64,000 bases of DNA from Porites lobata (GCA_942486035.1 CALNXK010000128.1:1173501-1237500), one strand, 5' to 3'. Positions 1 to 13,400 are shown, counted from the first letter of the stretch. Translations and numbers: made by a program. The notes: generated by a model not told the origin, from the letters alone.

Positions 1-1109
1 AGACTGATTTTTCAGACAGCTAAGGAAATTATTTGTTCCAAAAGAAAATCCCAAAACGGTAAAGGATTTTCAGTCGTTAGGATCACCTTTAGACTTGCGT
101 CACTTGCGGTTTATCAAGCGATTGATTAGTTCTTGGATTCCGCTCAACGTGAAACGGGTTCGGAACGGAATTATTTCACGGCTATGATCTTCAGCTCTTT
201 ATCAATAACACGCCAATCGACCCTGAACACTTAAATTCTCCTCATCCAAGTCCCTCCATGAACGAAAATTAACGTCATTTTAACTTTTCTCTACACGAAA
301 ACCATTGAGAAATTAACAATTGAGATATTGAATGATTTAATTTGTCTTTATACGTCTGGAACTCCACAGGAGATTGGTGATGAAACAGATTAGGTTAAGC
401 GGGTGGGTGGGTGGGTGGTTGCCTGGGATCAGGGCTAGGGATAAAGGAACAACAACAACTGTCCATATCAGGACGTTTATAAACTTAAAAGCCAGGCATG
501 TTTTTTTGTTTGTTCGTTTGTTTTCTTTGTTTTTTTGTTTATTAGCCTGTACATGTATAGGATATCTATTACATGAATAATAGAAATAATAAGAAAAACA
601 TGACTTAAAAAGAAGAAAAACGGCCAAGGAAGGCTCTGTAAGCCACGAAGGCTTATAGATGAAATATTATAGCCAAATGTATAGTTAATTACCATTTACA
701 AGGGGAGAGCGGTCGGTGCACATGGTTAAGGTAACGGTAAGCGAAATTCAGGACTGGTAAACTCCGTATGGGACTCACATCACCACTTGCACACCTAGCT
801 GTTCCAAACGTCGTGTTACTGCCGTGCTAGGCTGGCTCGACTGTCGACTGCAGCAAGACATTAGCAAGACTTGGTTTCAGACCTCGAATTTAATTCAGTC
901 GAATAGAACGGTTGTTGCCGAAAACAAAACACAAAAATAAAGAAACGGTTTAGCAAACTTTTAAAGGTATTCTAATGTATTTAATAAATAAATTTATGAA
1001 TTGAGTTCGGCACGGCAGTAGCGCGACGTGCTACACGGCAATAGCACGACTTGGTTTCAAACGTCGTGCTACTACCCTGCTAAAGTCGAATTTAATTCGA
1101 TCCGCATTT

Positions 1110-1142
<33 letters not shown>

Positions 1143-2678
1143 GGGCCTTAGCCTTTTTTAGCAAAAAACGGCTAAGACCCTTAAACAGGTATCCAGGTAT
1201 CCGGGATGGATTGGAAGAATAAATTGGAACATTCTCAACACACGTCCCAGCTTAATTTCAGAATTGTAAACCGTGGTAACACTCGGCTGCTTTCGAAAAA
1301 GTGGTGAAGTGGCGAGTCATGCGATCAAGAATATTTACTATTGTAATGTGTCATCGGTGTCAATCCTTTTAAAATTTCCCTTAATTCCTTTGAGTAGACT
1401 TAAGACTGAATAAAAAGCCTGACAGGGGCTTGTAAGTCGGAAATAATGAGCTATTTCAGCAAAATATGGATTATTGATGCGGTTTGCGAGGTTCAGAATA
1501 AATCTTTTTTCACTGACCACGGAACATTGCCGCGTAAAATGATGATTAACTTTGATGAAGGACTCGCAATCTAAAAGTCAGCTCTCTTTCACGGCCAGAG
1601 TGAATCATCATGGGTTTTGTAAAGTGATTCTAACTTTTTAAGTCTGTGGACAAAAGTCTGTTGGACCATTATAGAATCTTAATGACAGTACTCTCATATG
1701 GTATTATTTGTTTTTCAGCATTTACAAAATTGAGAATTTGTTTCCACTCCCCTATCGACGCAGAACTACTGTTTCCCAGGAAACCAACCCCCTTCAGCGA
1801 TCAGTCTGATGGTAGTCTACCTTTCTCGGCTTTTGTTTCACCCGCCGAGGAAAGGCAGCGAAATATCTGTTATTTGTAGTTTCTCCGGCCCTAAGATCTG
1901 TGTTTCCGTCTATACTCGAATTCCTTACGCGTGATGCTAATGATGCTTTAGAACTATTGTTACACGCTTTACAAAAAGTATTAAGAAAGATATTATGATC
2001 ATAACTACGGTATTTCGTAAAGGCTCCCTGAGTTGTACATGTATATTATCGCTTTATGTTTTCCTGGTGTTTTTAGGGCGATGCCTTGTGAAAAAGGCGA
2101 TCTACCGTGAAATCCCGATCTTAAAGACATGAGTAGAGTACAAGCAAACTGTCGCCGGGACTGTCGCCCAGTGTGCATTCAAACGTCGCAATAATAAAGA
2201 AATAAACGAGTCTCAATACGCCATTGTCGTTCTGACGCCAAATTTATTTCTGTTCTTAACGCCTTAAAGTTTTAGAAATAGTTCACTGAAGAGATCACAA
2301 CTTCCACCCAGGATGATTTAGCATAATCGATTTGATAATTAGGTAAAGTGTGTTTATGGGCACTCAGTCATGTTAAAGCCTTACGAATGTTTAAGTTACC
2401 TTACGTACTCCTAGTTTTAATCACTGTTGAATTCACAGTATAGCTCAGAGTTGCGGAGTTGTATTTCATGTGGCTGTTGCCTATATAGGACTGAGAGATG
2501 ATTGAGATTCAATTGGTCAAGCAAACACGTTTCCCTTAGGGATATTTTTGCTATGCATCAATGCGGATGAGGGCAGCAAATTTGCACATTTTGGAAGAAA
2601 CCAGTGTTCATTTCATGCGTCACTTGGTTTTGTAAAGGTGGAGATGTGAGAAACATCTTGGATCTTTTCAGGAGTGAA
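1..2678. other. Noncoding region upstream of the rolling-stone-like gene
   Basis: No supported gene. It contains a G/T-rich stretch near 400-540 and a fold-back repeat at about 800-1145, annotated separately. Near 1640 there is a short, weak match to the ~100-bp dispersed repeat seen in the next gene's intron. A TATA-like TATATAGG at 2482 lies about 197 bp before the start codon at 2679 and could mark a core promoter; this is a motif match only. Confidence 0.5.
800..1145. repeat. Fold-back repeat with GCACGGCAGTAGCACGAC arms
   Basis: The motif GCACGGCAGTAGC(A/G)CGAC appears near 1010 and again near 1118-1135. Its reverse complement (GTCGTGCTACTGCCGTGC-like) appears near 810-830 and 1060-1080. 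The alternating orientations indicate a palindromic, MITE-like element or a cluster of its fragments. No target-site duplication could be fixed. Confidence 0.5.
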
Positions 2679-5600
2679 ATGTGTCTCTGCCCGGAAGAAT
2701 TCTCCTTTAAACGTCTCAGACTGTCACATCCTTACTCCAGTGCGTTTACAACTTCGCCGGTGAGTTGAACAGTGGTTTAGAATAAGTTACATGAATGTAG
2801 TTCTTTGAGAAACACTGGACATGATTTGCATTGGGAATTGCTTGAGGGATATTTTCAGTTACTACTACGTGGACGCCAAGAATCGTAGAAGGACTTGCTA
2901 TTTCAATAGTCATTCTTCCATCCTCATAGATTCTTCATTTTGTGGCATGAACCGCTTTTTCGATATCTGAACAGATTAATACTTAGAGTCACAAAACACC
3001 CAGCATTATTCAAACTCATATTGGAAATATGATAATAAACGCTAAGCAACACATAGTTTTGAAAGGACTAGACACAAATAACTCGTCTCCCCTTAGCTGT
3101 GCTAATGACTTAAGTTTCCTTATTAGTTTGAACTAGTTCGCTAATAATCCATCGGGCACATTGCCTTTATAAACACCTCCCACCTGTGGCGCCCGCCAAA
3201 ACCTCGAGAGCAATGCTTATAATTATGCGAATGGCGTGCTGTCACGCGCGTTCGTCGCGCTTTGGTCTGCAAAATCGACAATAAATCGAGTTGAATTTAA
3301 TGTCCAACATTTAGTGTTCGTAGCCCTTGAGAGAATTGAAATTAACTTTAATCAGTACGAAGAAAAAAGGTAATATCATATAGAATTAGTAATAAGTCAG
3401 AAGCATTTTATACTTAAAGATAAACAAACAAACAGAATTTGCATCTGTTTAACTACATCAATCGGCGATGTGTGCAGAGCTGTACAGTTTTTGAAAACAT
3501 GTCAGTCTTTTCCGATTCTTACCTCTTATTATGCCAGGAATATATAAATTATCTTTGACTTTTCAAACGATACTAAAGCAACTAAAATTTGCATCTGTTT
3601 AAGCGTCTTATGCGCAAGCATTAAAAGCACTTGTCAAACGGTTTTTCGTATAGAAATTACATTGGCCCATGTTCTCTTATTGCTCTGTGGCAGGGAAAGA
3701 TATATGATCTCAGTAAGAAGCAAAAACAAATGTTCGTGCACGTAATTTTATGTACATCAGCGCAAGCATTGACGGTTTCGATATTTACCGATTCGTATAG
3801 GGGGAAAGTAAAATGTCAAAAAAAAGATTCATGTACAATCAATTTATTCCGATTTGATTATTAAACAAGCAAATAAAAAGTTACATTTTTGTTAAACTGT
3901 GTGCCGGACAGAACATTACATATGAAATACCTTTTCTCAACAGTATTAAACTGAGAATGAAAGGACAGAAAGAAATCGAGCATTTTTCATTTGCATTTAT
4001 GTCGGTTGTAAAATAGAGCCATGTCGTCTTATTACACAGTAATTCATTTAAAAACTTTTTTGGTGCGAGGCGGGGCGGGGGGGGGGGCATCGGGGAATGT
4101 GACAGTTTTTACCATGCTACAAATGAATCCCCCCAAGGTGTACTTTGGGTAATAGGGGAGCGGCGAATGATATAGATTTTGCTGAATGAGATGAATGAAA
4201 CTTAAAACCTTATGGTTAGAATAAATAACGCTCAGTCTTAGTGAGTTTAACGCACATATAAAACAAATAGAATTAAACAATTAAACATTGATGTTTGATA
4301 CTGGTTCGACGTTTTTCAAATATTTGAAAAATATTTAGTTTAATTTTACAAACGTTTTAACGTACATATATTTTCTTTTAGTTTTGCTGAGCATAAAAAC
4401 CCTTGCAGTAGTAGCAGTCTAGAGTGGATTTCCAGTAAATATTGCTAAAATTTAAGGATGCTATTACTGGGAAACCGCCATTTTGATAGATTGCGAGTGC
4501 TCGTTTATTCACAGTCACGGTAGACCGAGAGTAATTTTACTTTTCGCTCGCTGGCACCGGGCTATGAGGAAAGAAAAACGACCGCTCGCGGCCTATGATT
4601 TTGACTTTTCCAAAATCCAAAATATTTTTATTAGTTCCTTATCTTTACCACTTTCACCGCTATACTAAGTTTTACGTTTGGCTTAAAGATTGAAAGGATT
4701 AAATACTGGCTCTTCTTAACTCCTTCGATCCTACACAATATTATGGCAAGATTGTTTGTCACTCAAAGTTTTAAGTTTGTAGACGAAATCCTATGCGGTG
4801 TTACCATTCAAAAGAAACCACTTTGGCAGAACTTTTGCATTGTGCTATTTACTTAGTATGTTGTTCAAACGTTCAAGTCTGTGGATGAAATCCTTTTGTG
4901 CTACCATTCAAATGAAACCCCTTCAGCATGCATGGTACTATTGATTTAGTATGTAGTTCTGACTTTAGAGTCTGTGGGTGAAATCCTATGGTGTTACCAT
5001 TCAAATGAAACCTCTTTAGCAATACTTTCACATGGTACTATTTATTTAGTACGTAGTTCTAGCTTTTGAGTCTGTGGATGAAACCCTATGATATGACCAT
5101 TCAAATGAAACCTCTTCAGCGGTACTTTCACATGGTACTCTTTATTTAGTAAGTAGTTCTAATTTTTGAGTCTGTCGGGATGAAATCCTATGGTGTTACC
5201 ATTCAAATGAAACCTCTTTAGCGATACTTTCACGTGGTCCTATTTATATAGTATGTTTTTCTAACTTTTGAATCTGTGGATGAAATCCTATAGTGTTATA
5301 CCATTCAAATGAAACCTTTTTGGTGGAACTTTTGCATATTACTATTTGTCATTTAGGATTTTACAAAACAAATTTGATTTGTTTTGGAGGGGGGAGTGCT
5401 TTGCTTACTAAAAACCATTACCATCATCATCAGTGCTGTCAAGTACTATGGCTACCCTCTTCGTCGTCATCATCATCATCATCTTCTTCAAAGTAGTTAC
5501 TATCGCAATCAAAATCATTATCATCATCATCATCATCACCATCACCATCATCAGTGACTTCCATCATTTTTAGCCCAGCGCAGCAACGAACCTCAACATA

Positions 5601-6414
5601 CCTAGGATGTGTAGATTTATGTTGTACTTTTTTTTTCTTTCAGTGGCTGCCACTTCCTCTGTTTCTCTTTTACCGATTGGTCGCCGCTTTTTATTTCCTG
5701 TCATGGCTAATCTACAGTGGCTTCAATGACGGCGGCTATTGGTTCATTTACCTCAGCAACTGGGTCTTCACTATCGTAACCGCTCATTTCCTGCTGGCAA
5801 TGTTCATCACCACACACTATTGCTGCGGTGCGGGGGTCGAAGACGATCCGGCGGGCTACGGACCTCGCCGCTTCAAGTCCGAAACTTACATCGTAGGACT
5901 GTCTTCTGAAGACGAAGGCAACGAATCCAAGGAACAGTCGTACGTTAAAGCCAAAGATGAACACGACGATTTGTCACTTTGGACCAAGGTATCTTGGGTA
6001 ATCTTCACCATAGCAAGTGTCAACAGCCTGGTGATGACCATCGCTTACTGGTCAGCAGTGTACACTCCTGGTGAGGAGATCGACGGCGTGAGTGTAAATG
6101 AGCACATCCTGGCAGCGGTCTTCATGTTGATTGAAATAACAATCAGCAATATCCCAGTTCGCCTTTTGCATTTTATTTATTCTCATGTTTTCGCATCCAT
6201 CTATATGCTTTTTACCGTGATTTACTGGGGTGCAGGGGGAAGAGATAAAGATGGCAATCGCTACATTTACAGAATGCTTAATTATCAGGAACAGCCAGGA
6301 ACCGCTATCCTCGCTGTGTTTCTTATCCTGATCATCTTGCAAAGCGCAGTGCATCTGTTCCTTTTCGCGTTGTTCAGATTTAGAACATGGTTGATTTCTA
6401 AATATCCGCAGTAA
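2679..6414 (+). CDS. Rolling-stone-like multipass membrane protein (two exons)
   Basis: Exons 2679-2759 and 5644-6414 join in phase 0 to give 283 aa. Exon 1 begins MCLCPEEF and has a histidine-proline pair near residue 18, matching the short EEF...HP...F cytoplasmic head of the rolling stone family. It ends at a strong donor (CCG|GTGAGT). Exon 2 follows a T-rich acceptor (TTTCTTTCAG). It carries the family block of a YRL TM helix, then GGYWFIYLSNW and a helix ending THYCC, and further helices near residues 150-180, 195-240 and 250-275. A charged acidic loop lies between the second and third helices. The open frame upstream of 5644 is intron and was excluded. Drosophila rolling stone acts in myoblast fusion; the role in cnidarians is unknown to me. 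A weaker point is the short exon 1, chosen because its phase, donor and sequence all fit. Confidence 0.85.
4740..5340 (+). repeat. ~100-bp tandem repeat, six units
   Basis: The motif (A/G)A(G)TCTGTGG-TGAAATCC followed by TTACCATTCAAATGAAACC and TTAGTATGTAGTTCTAA recurs at about 4773, 4875, 4968, 5068, 5168 and 5271, giving spacings of 93-103 bp. Single or few-unit copies occur elsewhere in the window: near 11,530-11,640 (+), about 18,045-18,120 (-), 28,427-28,700 (-) and 41,098-41,185 (-). It is therefore a dispersed family as well as a local array. Confidence 0.85.
5455..5560. repeat. CAT/ATC trinucleotide microsatellite
   Basis: Runs of TCA/CAT triplets with interruptions lie directly before the acceptor of the second rolling-stone exon. 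An apparent polyserine or polyhistidine reading frame here is only the translated microsatellite. Confidence 0.9.
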
Positions 6415-6430
6415 CTAATTTCTTCCTTAA

Positions 6431-6667
6431 GGTGGATTTCCAGTGTCGCGCAATTTTTACGTGCGAACGCCCGTAAATTCTACGCGCGTAAATAAAATAG
6501 AGGCCATGTAGGAAAGGTCACTCTTACAGACTCCCTTAAACGTAAAAGTTGAATCTCTCTTAACTTTTACGTTTACGCGCGACCTTTCATAAATTGCCTC
6601 TATTTCATTTACGCGCTTAAATGTTAAAAACGTAAAAATCACGGGGCAGTGCACGTGGAAATCCACC
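6431..6667. mobile_element. PIF/Harbinger-like MITE, 237 bp, TAA target duplication
   Basis: The ends are inverted (GGTGGATTTCC at 6431 and GGAAATCCACC ending 6667). The interior is also largely palindromic, with ACGCGCGTAAAT-like motifs repeated in both orientations. Exact TAA triplets flank it at 6428-6430 and 6668-6670. A 3-bp TWA duplication is the PIF/Harbinger signature, so the assignment follows from target-site form, not from a transposase. It lies 16 bp beyond the rolling-stone stop codon, so it probably lies in that gene's 3' UTR. Confidence 0.7.
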
Positions 6668-6670
6668 TAA

Positions 6671-9583
6671 GCAATAACTATATAGGGGAGAAGGTAATGC
6701 CGTTGGCTGTTTAGACTACATGTATGTCTTCGGTTAACACCGCCACACCCTTGGGAAAGGGTAGACAATTACTAGTTATGGATTAGGGAGAAAACTATAG
6801 CAAAATTTGTTTTTCACGCATGAACTTTGACGGACCAGCTGCTCTTACTTTAAAGATTGAACAATCATCGATACCTTTTCTCACCATACACAAAGTTATT
6901 ATTTTAGTTCTATTAACTAACCGAGACGAAATAACCCCTGAATAACATGGCTTACAATCATTTATCAGACTCACCTACATCGAGTTGAAAGACTGTAGTT
7001 GTCGGAGAGAGATGGTGATACTATCTTGTGTACAGTCTATAAGGGTCTGTATAGTCTTAAAAATAGTGAGAGGTTGACCTGTGGAAGGGTATACTTATAT
7101 TACTGACCAAACTGTCTCTTCATCGTTTGAACGCTAATTTTTCTGGGCCATTGTTGAGATATGTGAAACCACATCGGCCTCACGATGGAGAGACAATCAT
7201 AGCCAGGTATAGCAAAGCAGTTTTCAGTTGCCAATGTTTTCTGTCAAGCAGTACTAGATTTAATTCATAATAAAACCTAGAATCCCAATGGGAAGTTCTG
7301 CTTGAGCAAGCACTACGTCTTCGCAAAAAATTTATCTTTGAGCACTATACAGAGGGGTCGGCTTTTGCAAATGCGAGGGTAAGCATGGTGTTTCACTAAT
7401 AAGTAATGGCTGAGACCAGAGATCTCCAAAAACAAGGCAGCTAAAAGTAGCCGAAACCGAAACAGTATGCAGTACTACTTCCATGCCCTCAAATGCCTGA
7501 AATACTGACAAACTGATGAGGAGAAATGAGAGGAGGTCAGGGGCTTGTCATTATTTAATTTTATAGGAAGCTTAAGCAACGGCTAACGCTGAACTCCCCG
7601 ACGTCATGAATAGCAACCGGAAGTTCGATGTCTTGCTTGATGGAACGATTCTGTCTCACACAACGCATCGGGATGCCTTTGTTTTAACTCCACTCTTACG
7701 GATTTTTCGATTCAGAGCACTGAAAAAGAAAAAATGCCAACTTCTAGTTGCCATTTTTGACGTCCGGGACGTCAACGTTCTCGTTGCTTAAGGTCTCTAA
7801 TAACTTGCGCACGACAAGACACGTTTGATGCTTTCTGTCACTTAAGGAAACACTTGATTTGAATATTATATAAAATAAGTTGTATTCAATGATGAAGTAC
7901 AAAAGTGTGTATTGTATTAAACAGAACACTAAAGAAGTGTTGTGTGTTATTGGAGGGATTTTGAGGGCGTTCGATTGAACGTGTTCCAGAAATAGAATAC
8001 ACAAACCTCTTTTCCCGACAGTTTTGGAACACTGGAAGGTTTGAGCTGTCTCAAAACTGTATATTAACCAGGCCCCAGTTGTATAGCGCTATCCATCCGA
8101 TAAATCACAATCCAACGGATAAGTGTTAGGGAAACCAATTGCGTTATCCATCTTTTGAACAACTGCAAAAGCAAACGGCAAACGCCAGATTTGTGCAAAA
8201 TCAGTCCTATGAATCTACCTGATATAAAATAACTGTACCTATGGCTATTTTTATGTAGATATGAGAAAATGTAAACGAGAAACTAACGGAAAAACGTGGT
8301 CACTGATTGTTCAAACTGACGTTGCCGTTATCGAAACTCACCAGCAAAAACCTTTGAACGACAGAAGCAACTAATAAACTTATAGTTAGCTACTGCAAAA
8401 AAATTAAAATGTTCAGAGTTGCCTATCAGCCTAACGTTATTAACATGGTTAATTCTTCTTAAGAGAACAGTATATCGTATCCTCTCTTGAGTGAAAACAG
8501 CCGAGCGATACGAAGGCAAAAGCGAAGAAAACTGAGTAAATGCGGCAAAACCCTCAACGTTGCAATGGGAAACTTCTACCCAACATAAGTTTGGTGCCTA
8601 AAGAAAAATCACAGGTTGCATTTTGAACAGAGTTGCTGCACGAAAAGATCTCTTTCACAAACCTCAGCCTTATTTGGTGAGTCACGTTAGCCAGAAAAAA
8701 CCAAACGTAATCTCCTGATTGCGCTTGCAAAACGCAATGCATCGTTATCTTTCTTAGAACGTCTTTGAAAAAAGAACTTAATAAATAGGCATGGTATTTT
8801 CACCTTGCTTTAAAAGAGTTACAATAAAAACTCGATACCTTGGATCATGAGCTATATCTATGCCTACTCGCTTTCACCAAAATCATTGTCAACATTTCGA
8901 CTTATTTCAAGTGGTATACCTTCTTTATATTCTTAGTTCGTTTAACAAAGGTACTTCATGAGGCATACGTTGTATAATCTTAACGTATTTGCCACAATTT
9001 CAAACCTTTAATCTTTATTACCGCGCTTTCACTTTCAGTAGGTCTTAGTCATAAGCGGATTACCTTCTAAAGCTGTTCTGTAAATATAAATCTAGACAGT
9101 TTTTAGTTCTCCAGCTCCAACTGATGTAGAAAAATTAACCAGTTGCTAGTTTATATTGACAGTTAAGGAATATTTGATCATTGCACATCTGCGGGCTCCT
9201 ATCCGATACCCATATCCAAAAGATATCTTCACGTTTACGACAACGGGCGAGCGCATAGGCGTACGGGCAATTTTGTGCCAGGGGGGGCGGTAATCCATTT
9301 GCCCAAAAAATTCTTGCAAGTTGCCAAAATTTTTACAAAACAGTCGAAAGGAAACTACCGCCATGCATAACATTTAAGGCCGTACTGGCATATGAAAGTG
9401 GATCGATACAGTTTTTCAGAGTTAATAGCTGCCAAGTTTGAGCATAAACTACGTCGCCACAAACAAGAATTTGGAAAAAATTGCCACCACAGTTGTATTA
9501 GATAAAGAGGGAAATTTGTCATGATCAGGGTTCCAATGACATCGGAGCTGTCATAGCAACGAAATGACGCCGTTACCTATCAT
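6671..9583. other. Intergenic, no gene seen
   Basis: Only short open frames without recognisable domains. A small inverted-repeat element lies at 8071-8166. Near 9240-9310 there is a GGCGTACGGGC...GGGGGGG stretch whose relative, in inverted form, is at about 11,200-11,310. Confidence 0.5.
8071..8166. mobile_element. Short MITE with CCAGTTGT...ACAACTG ends
   Basis: The left end GGCCCCAGTTGTATAGCGC and right end GCGTTATCC...TTGAACAACTGC are imperfect inverted repeats about 25 bp long, with a GATAAATCAC core. The ends resemble those of the larger element at 42,912-43,154 (GGCCCCAGTTGTTC), so both may be mobilised by one source. Confidence 0.5.
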
Positions 9584-10428
9584 CAAGAGAGGATAAAGGG
9601 GACAGAGAAGGCATCCCCCATACACACCCTATTCCATAGGTAATTCGTCTCGAGTTATTTTTAAGACACACAGATCCCAAGGGGGATTAGACAACAGCCA
9701 ATCACATAGCACGAATGTGTTGCGCGTGGATGACCCACGCTCAGAGCCACGCGTCCCTCACGAATTGAAGCAGAACAAAACGGTGGAAGACTCGGAGAGT
9801 GATATTGTTATTCGTTTTGTCGACGAAAACGACTAAAGAGAGATTTCTGCTAAAGCGGTGTCAGCGAAATGGAAATTAAAAAAGAATCGCCCTTCGTCTC
9901 TTGTATAGAGCTAACATTACAGGAGGGAAATCCTTGACACACTTAATATTCTTTCATAATCATTTATAATTTTCATTTTGAAGAGAACAATTTCTGGTTT
10001 GATATTTATTCTTTTATTAGTCTTTTATCATTCAACAAAAATAACACTTGGCGTCCTACTTGCTTTATTGCACAAACGACCGGTTTCAATAGACCGGCGA
10101 AATTTCCCATTTTATTAAAGCACTCAGGTTACGACAACTTCGAGTTAAACTATTTCACGGTTTGTCAAAGACTCCAGCGATTCCCTTTTCCCAGGTGAAC
10201 GCCGACTCATTTCGCTTCAATATTCAGAAATGCTCTAAATGTATTACGCTTTCATTGCCTTTCGCCCGACATGTTTTGCACGGCGTTTAGTCATGCGAAA
10301 CCTCCACGAAACATCCACGCAGTGCGCGAGGTAACTTTATCCCGATTCTAAAAATAACTCGAGACGAATTACTTATGGAATAGGGTGTGTATGGGGGATG
10401 CCTTCTCTGTCCCCTTTATCCTCTCTTG
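9584..10428. mobile_element. 845-bp non-autonomous DNA transposon with ~80-bp near-identical TIRs
   Basis: The left arm at 9584-9664 starts CAAGAGAGGATAAAGGGG and is mirrored by 10,349-10,428 with only one or two mismatches by eye. The 7-bp direct repeat CTATCAT flanks the pair at 9577-9583 and 10,429-10,435. No transposase-like frame lies between the arms. The near-identity of the arms suggests recent movement. A related relic with the same terminal motif is at 60,908-60,931. Confidence 0.75.
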
Positions 10429-13400
10429 CTATCATGTATTATACTTGCTGCCATATTTCTCACTGGGAACTGTTTTTACAAAATCGTTCAGGGGAGCTCT
10501 TTCCTCCAATAGTCGCCGCGATGTTCGTGAAGTTAAAACGGAACTGTAACAGCGTTATCGAAATATTTTGGGATGAAGTTTTTATTGTTAGAAATAAGGT
10601 AAAAAAGGAAAATCTTGATGTTTAGCCGTAATCTGAAGAAAACGAAGCGCTTTTGACATGCAATTTCTCCTCACAGTAGTTTCAATCTTTTTAAAAACAT
10701 GTGTGAAAGATCATGGAGATAGCTCCCGCCAATTGCTATAAAGAAGGATTTGATTAGCGCTCTCGTTAGGGGTTTTGTAAACGTTTCGGTCTACTTACAA
10801 ATTAGTGAATAATTTTTAAACCGCTCGATAGATTTTTTTCAAAAAAATTAAGATTCTTCTCGTAATTCAAACTGAGAATTAGTCAGCCACTTCTTCACTT
10901 TCAGACCCACTGCTGATGCGTGTTCTGCCATACACTGTTCTAGGAGTGGAGGTGATTCTAGAAAGTTATGCGGAAGTTTATTCTAATCAATTCACGACTG
11001 GAAATAGCCCATTGGAGTACAGTGCCCAACAATAAAAAAATCAGCATATGATACCCTTCCCTTATAACCAGAAACTCATCACGTGCTAGGCAACCACTGT
11101 CTCGTGTGAACGTATACGCTGACTTCTGGTTAAAATAGAAAATATTTATCTCTTCAAAATAATAATAATAAAAAAAAACATGGAAACGTCTTTAAAAACT
11201 CACTTTGCCCAAATTTTCTCTTGCTCCCCAAAAATCTGAGTTGCCCAAACTTTGGGGGGGGGCTGCAGCCCCCCTCGCCCTCCCGGCCCGTACGCCTATG
11301 GGCGTGCGCACAGAAAGTTGTTTTCTGTTTTCTCGGTTTGAGTCTCGTAGATAGAGAGCCTTTCGCCTGAGTCCACCGCTTTGAACACGCAATACAAGCC
11401 AATACCCTCTTTCGGCGATGTATATGTTTTCATATAGAACAAAAAGTACTATCCACGGTATCAATGAACACTATAGGCAATTACGGATGGGTCCCATATT
11501 AGCGGACGAATGGTTCAGATCGTTTCAAACATTGATTCCCACATCTAACTTTTGAATCTGTGGACGGAATGCTGTAGTGTTACCATTCAAATAAAATCTC
11601 TTTAGCAGTAATGTTGTACCTATGCTATTTGTTACTTATGATTTTGAAAAAAATATCTTGTGAATTTTCGTTTGGCCGCTTATAGCAATAAAAGGGTTAA
11701 ATTCAACGTGGCCAATGCAAACATAAAGAGGAACCCCCTACCACCTCTTCGGCTTTGCCATGTGATAGCCCAGCAGTAGTCGGTAACCAAAAAGGGTTCG
11801 GCATCAAGCGTAACTTTCTACACCTTAACGTTAAGTTCTGGCTACCATGGCAGCAAAGAGCATTCTTTCTGTGGATCGCCTACTGTCTAAATAGAAGCGA
11901 TTATGTTTACTCTAATGGAATTGAAACACAAACATTGGCAAGCCACTTAAGAAATTTACCTAAACTGGGGAATCGTTAATCTTAATACTTTTCAAGTCTA
12001 AATAAGAAAAGGAATGAAACCAACGTGGCCCTCAAATTAATAAAGTGGATCGAAATAAAGAAAAATAATAATGATGATTGGATACCGATATTTCAAACAA
12101 TGTTAACTGATCATCGCCAAAAAGTAGTAATTATTGAAAGCACGAAATTGCGAAGTTTATGCTCAGTGTACTAAACAGCACCACATCAGATACAATATGG
12201 TCGCCTAAGCATTAAGTCACACTCTTAAAGTCATAATTGAGGTTATAATAGAGAGGAATTAAAATGAAAAGTTCCCAATAAAACATGGGTGCTATTGCCT
12301 TGAAAAGGTCTCAAATGAAATGATTATCCCAATTATTAATTTTGAAAGAAAAACTAAGGTAATAAATTGGGATAAATTATTTTGTTCCGGCAAAAAGGCT
12401 TTTTTGTCTTAAAGAGGCTATATATATCCGGTTACAAAAATCCGGTTCACCGTTTCCTTTTTGACGCCTGTTGTAGGGCGAGTCTCAGCTTTAAAAGATG
12501 AAGCACTTGAAATATCAGTTCGTTGATTCTTAATTTACAAAGTGCTCAAAAGTAATACTCAAGTTATATTGACATTAAATCAACAAAAAGAAGACACAAC
12601 TTAACAACTTTTATCATCTTCTTAGTTTACGAGAAATACATAAAAGATCAATCACAAAACAAATTAGATTTTCTCCTTCAGTGAAAGTTTCGCATAAGCG
12701 ACTTTATAAATTAAGTAATAAAAATATCCCGTTATAAATATAGGCCAGTTATAAGCGAGGTGAGGCAAAAATTTATCATATACCTTTCTTGAAAAAGTAG
12801 GTCTTGCGCGAAAAAGAAAGGGAAAAAAGCCGTCTGGCATCAAATTTGTTAAATTGTCAAATCTCATAAGAAGTTGTGCGTTCATTAATTATACCCACGT
12901 GTGACATTTCTCCTTCAGTTTGTAGCGGCAAAGTTCATAAGCGCACGCACGTGTATTATTGAAATTAATAAGCGCGAAGATTATCCCTATAGCGTAATTT
13001 ATTGAGTTTGTGTATATAATTCCACACCTGATCAGTGTTTTTTCGTTACAAATACAAGCAAAATAAACGAAAACTGAAGGAGATGTCTCTTCAACATATT
13101 GGACAATTTTTCATTTATTCATCGCAACTCTGGAAAGTGAACTCGGAAACATTTCTCACTTAACGGTCCTATAGCTTTAGGTGTTATATACAGAATCCCG
13201 AGAGCGGAAATGAAACTTCCTTACAAAACAACCTTCTACAGGAAAAAATTCATTTTCTCTAACGTTTTCGAAATTTTCAAAGGTGAATTTCAGTTCAATG
13301 TACTAATTTCCGACAGATGGACGCTACACACCTAACTTAACCACATGCTATTTACTTCAATTCTTTGCTCAAAAATTTACAGGTTTACAACATTGAATAT

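Larger units (their letters stand above)
2760..5643 (+). other. Intron of the rolling-stone-like gene
   Basis: A GT-AG intron of 2,884 bp. It contains a G-run near 4068-4088, the ~100-bp tandem repeat at about 4740-5340, and CAT/ATC microsatellites at 5455-5560. Otherwise I see nothing coding. Confidence 0.7.

Noticed and set aside
5554..5643. Upstream Met giving an N-terminal extension of the rolling-stone frame
   Set aside because: The stretch contains the poly(T) tract and acceptor. The short exon at 2679-2759 supplies the expected family N-terminus in the right phase.
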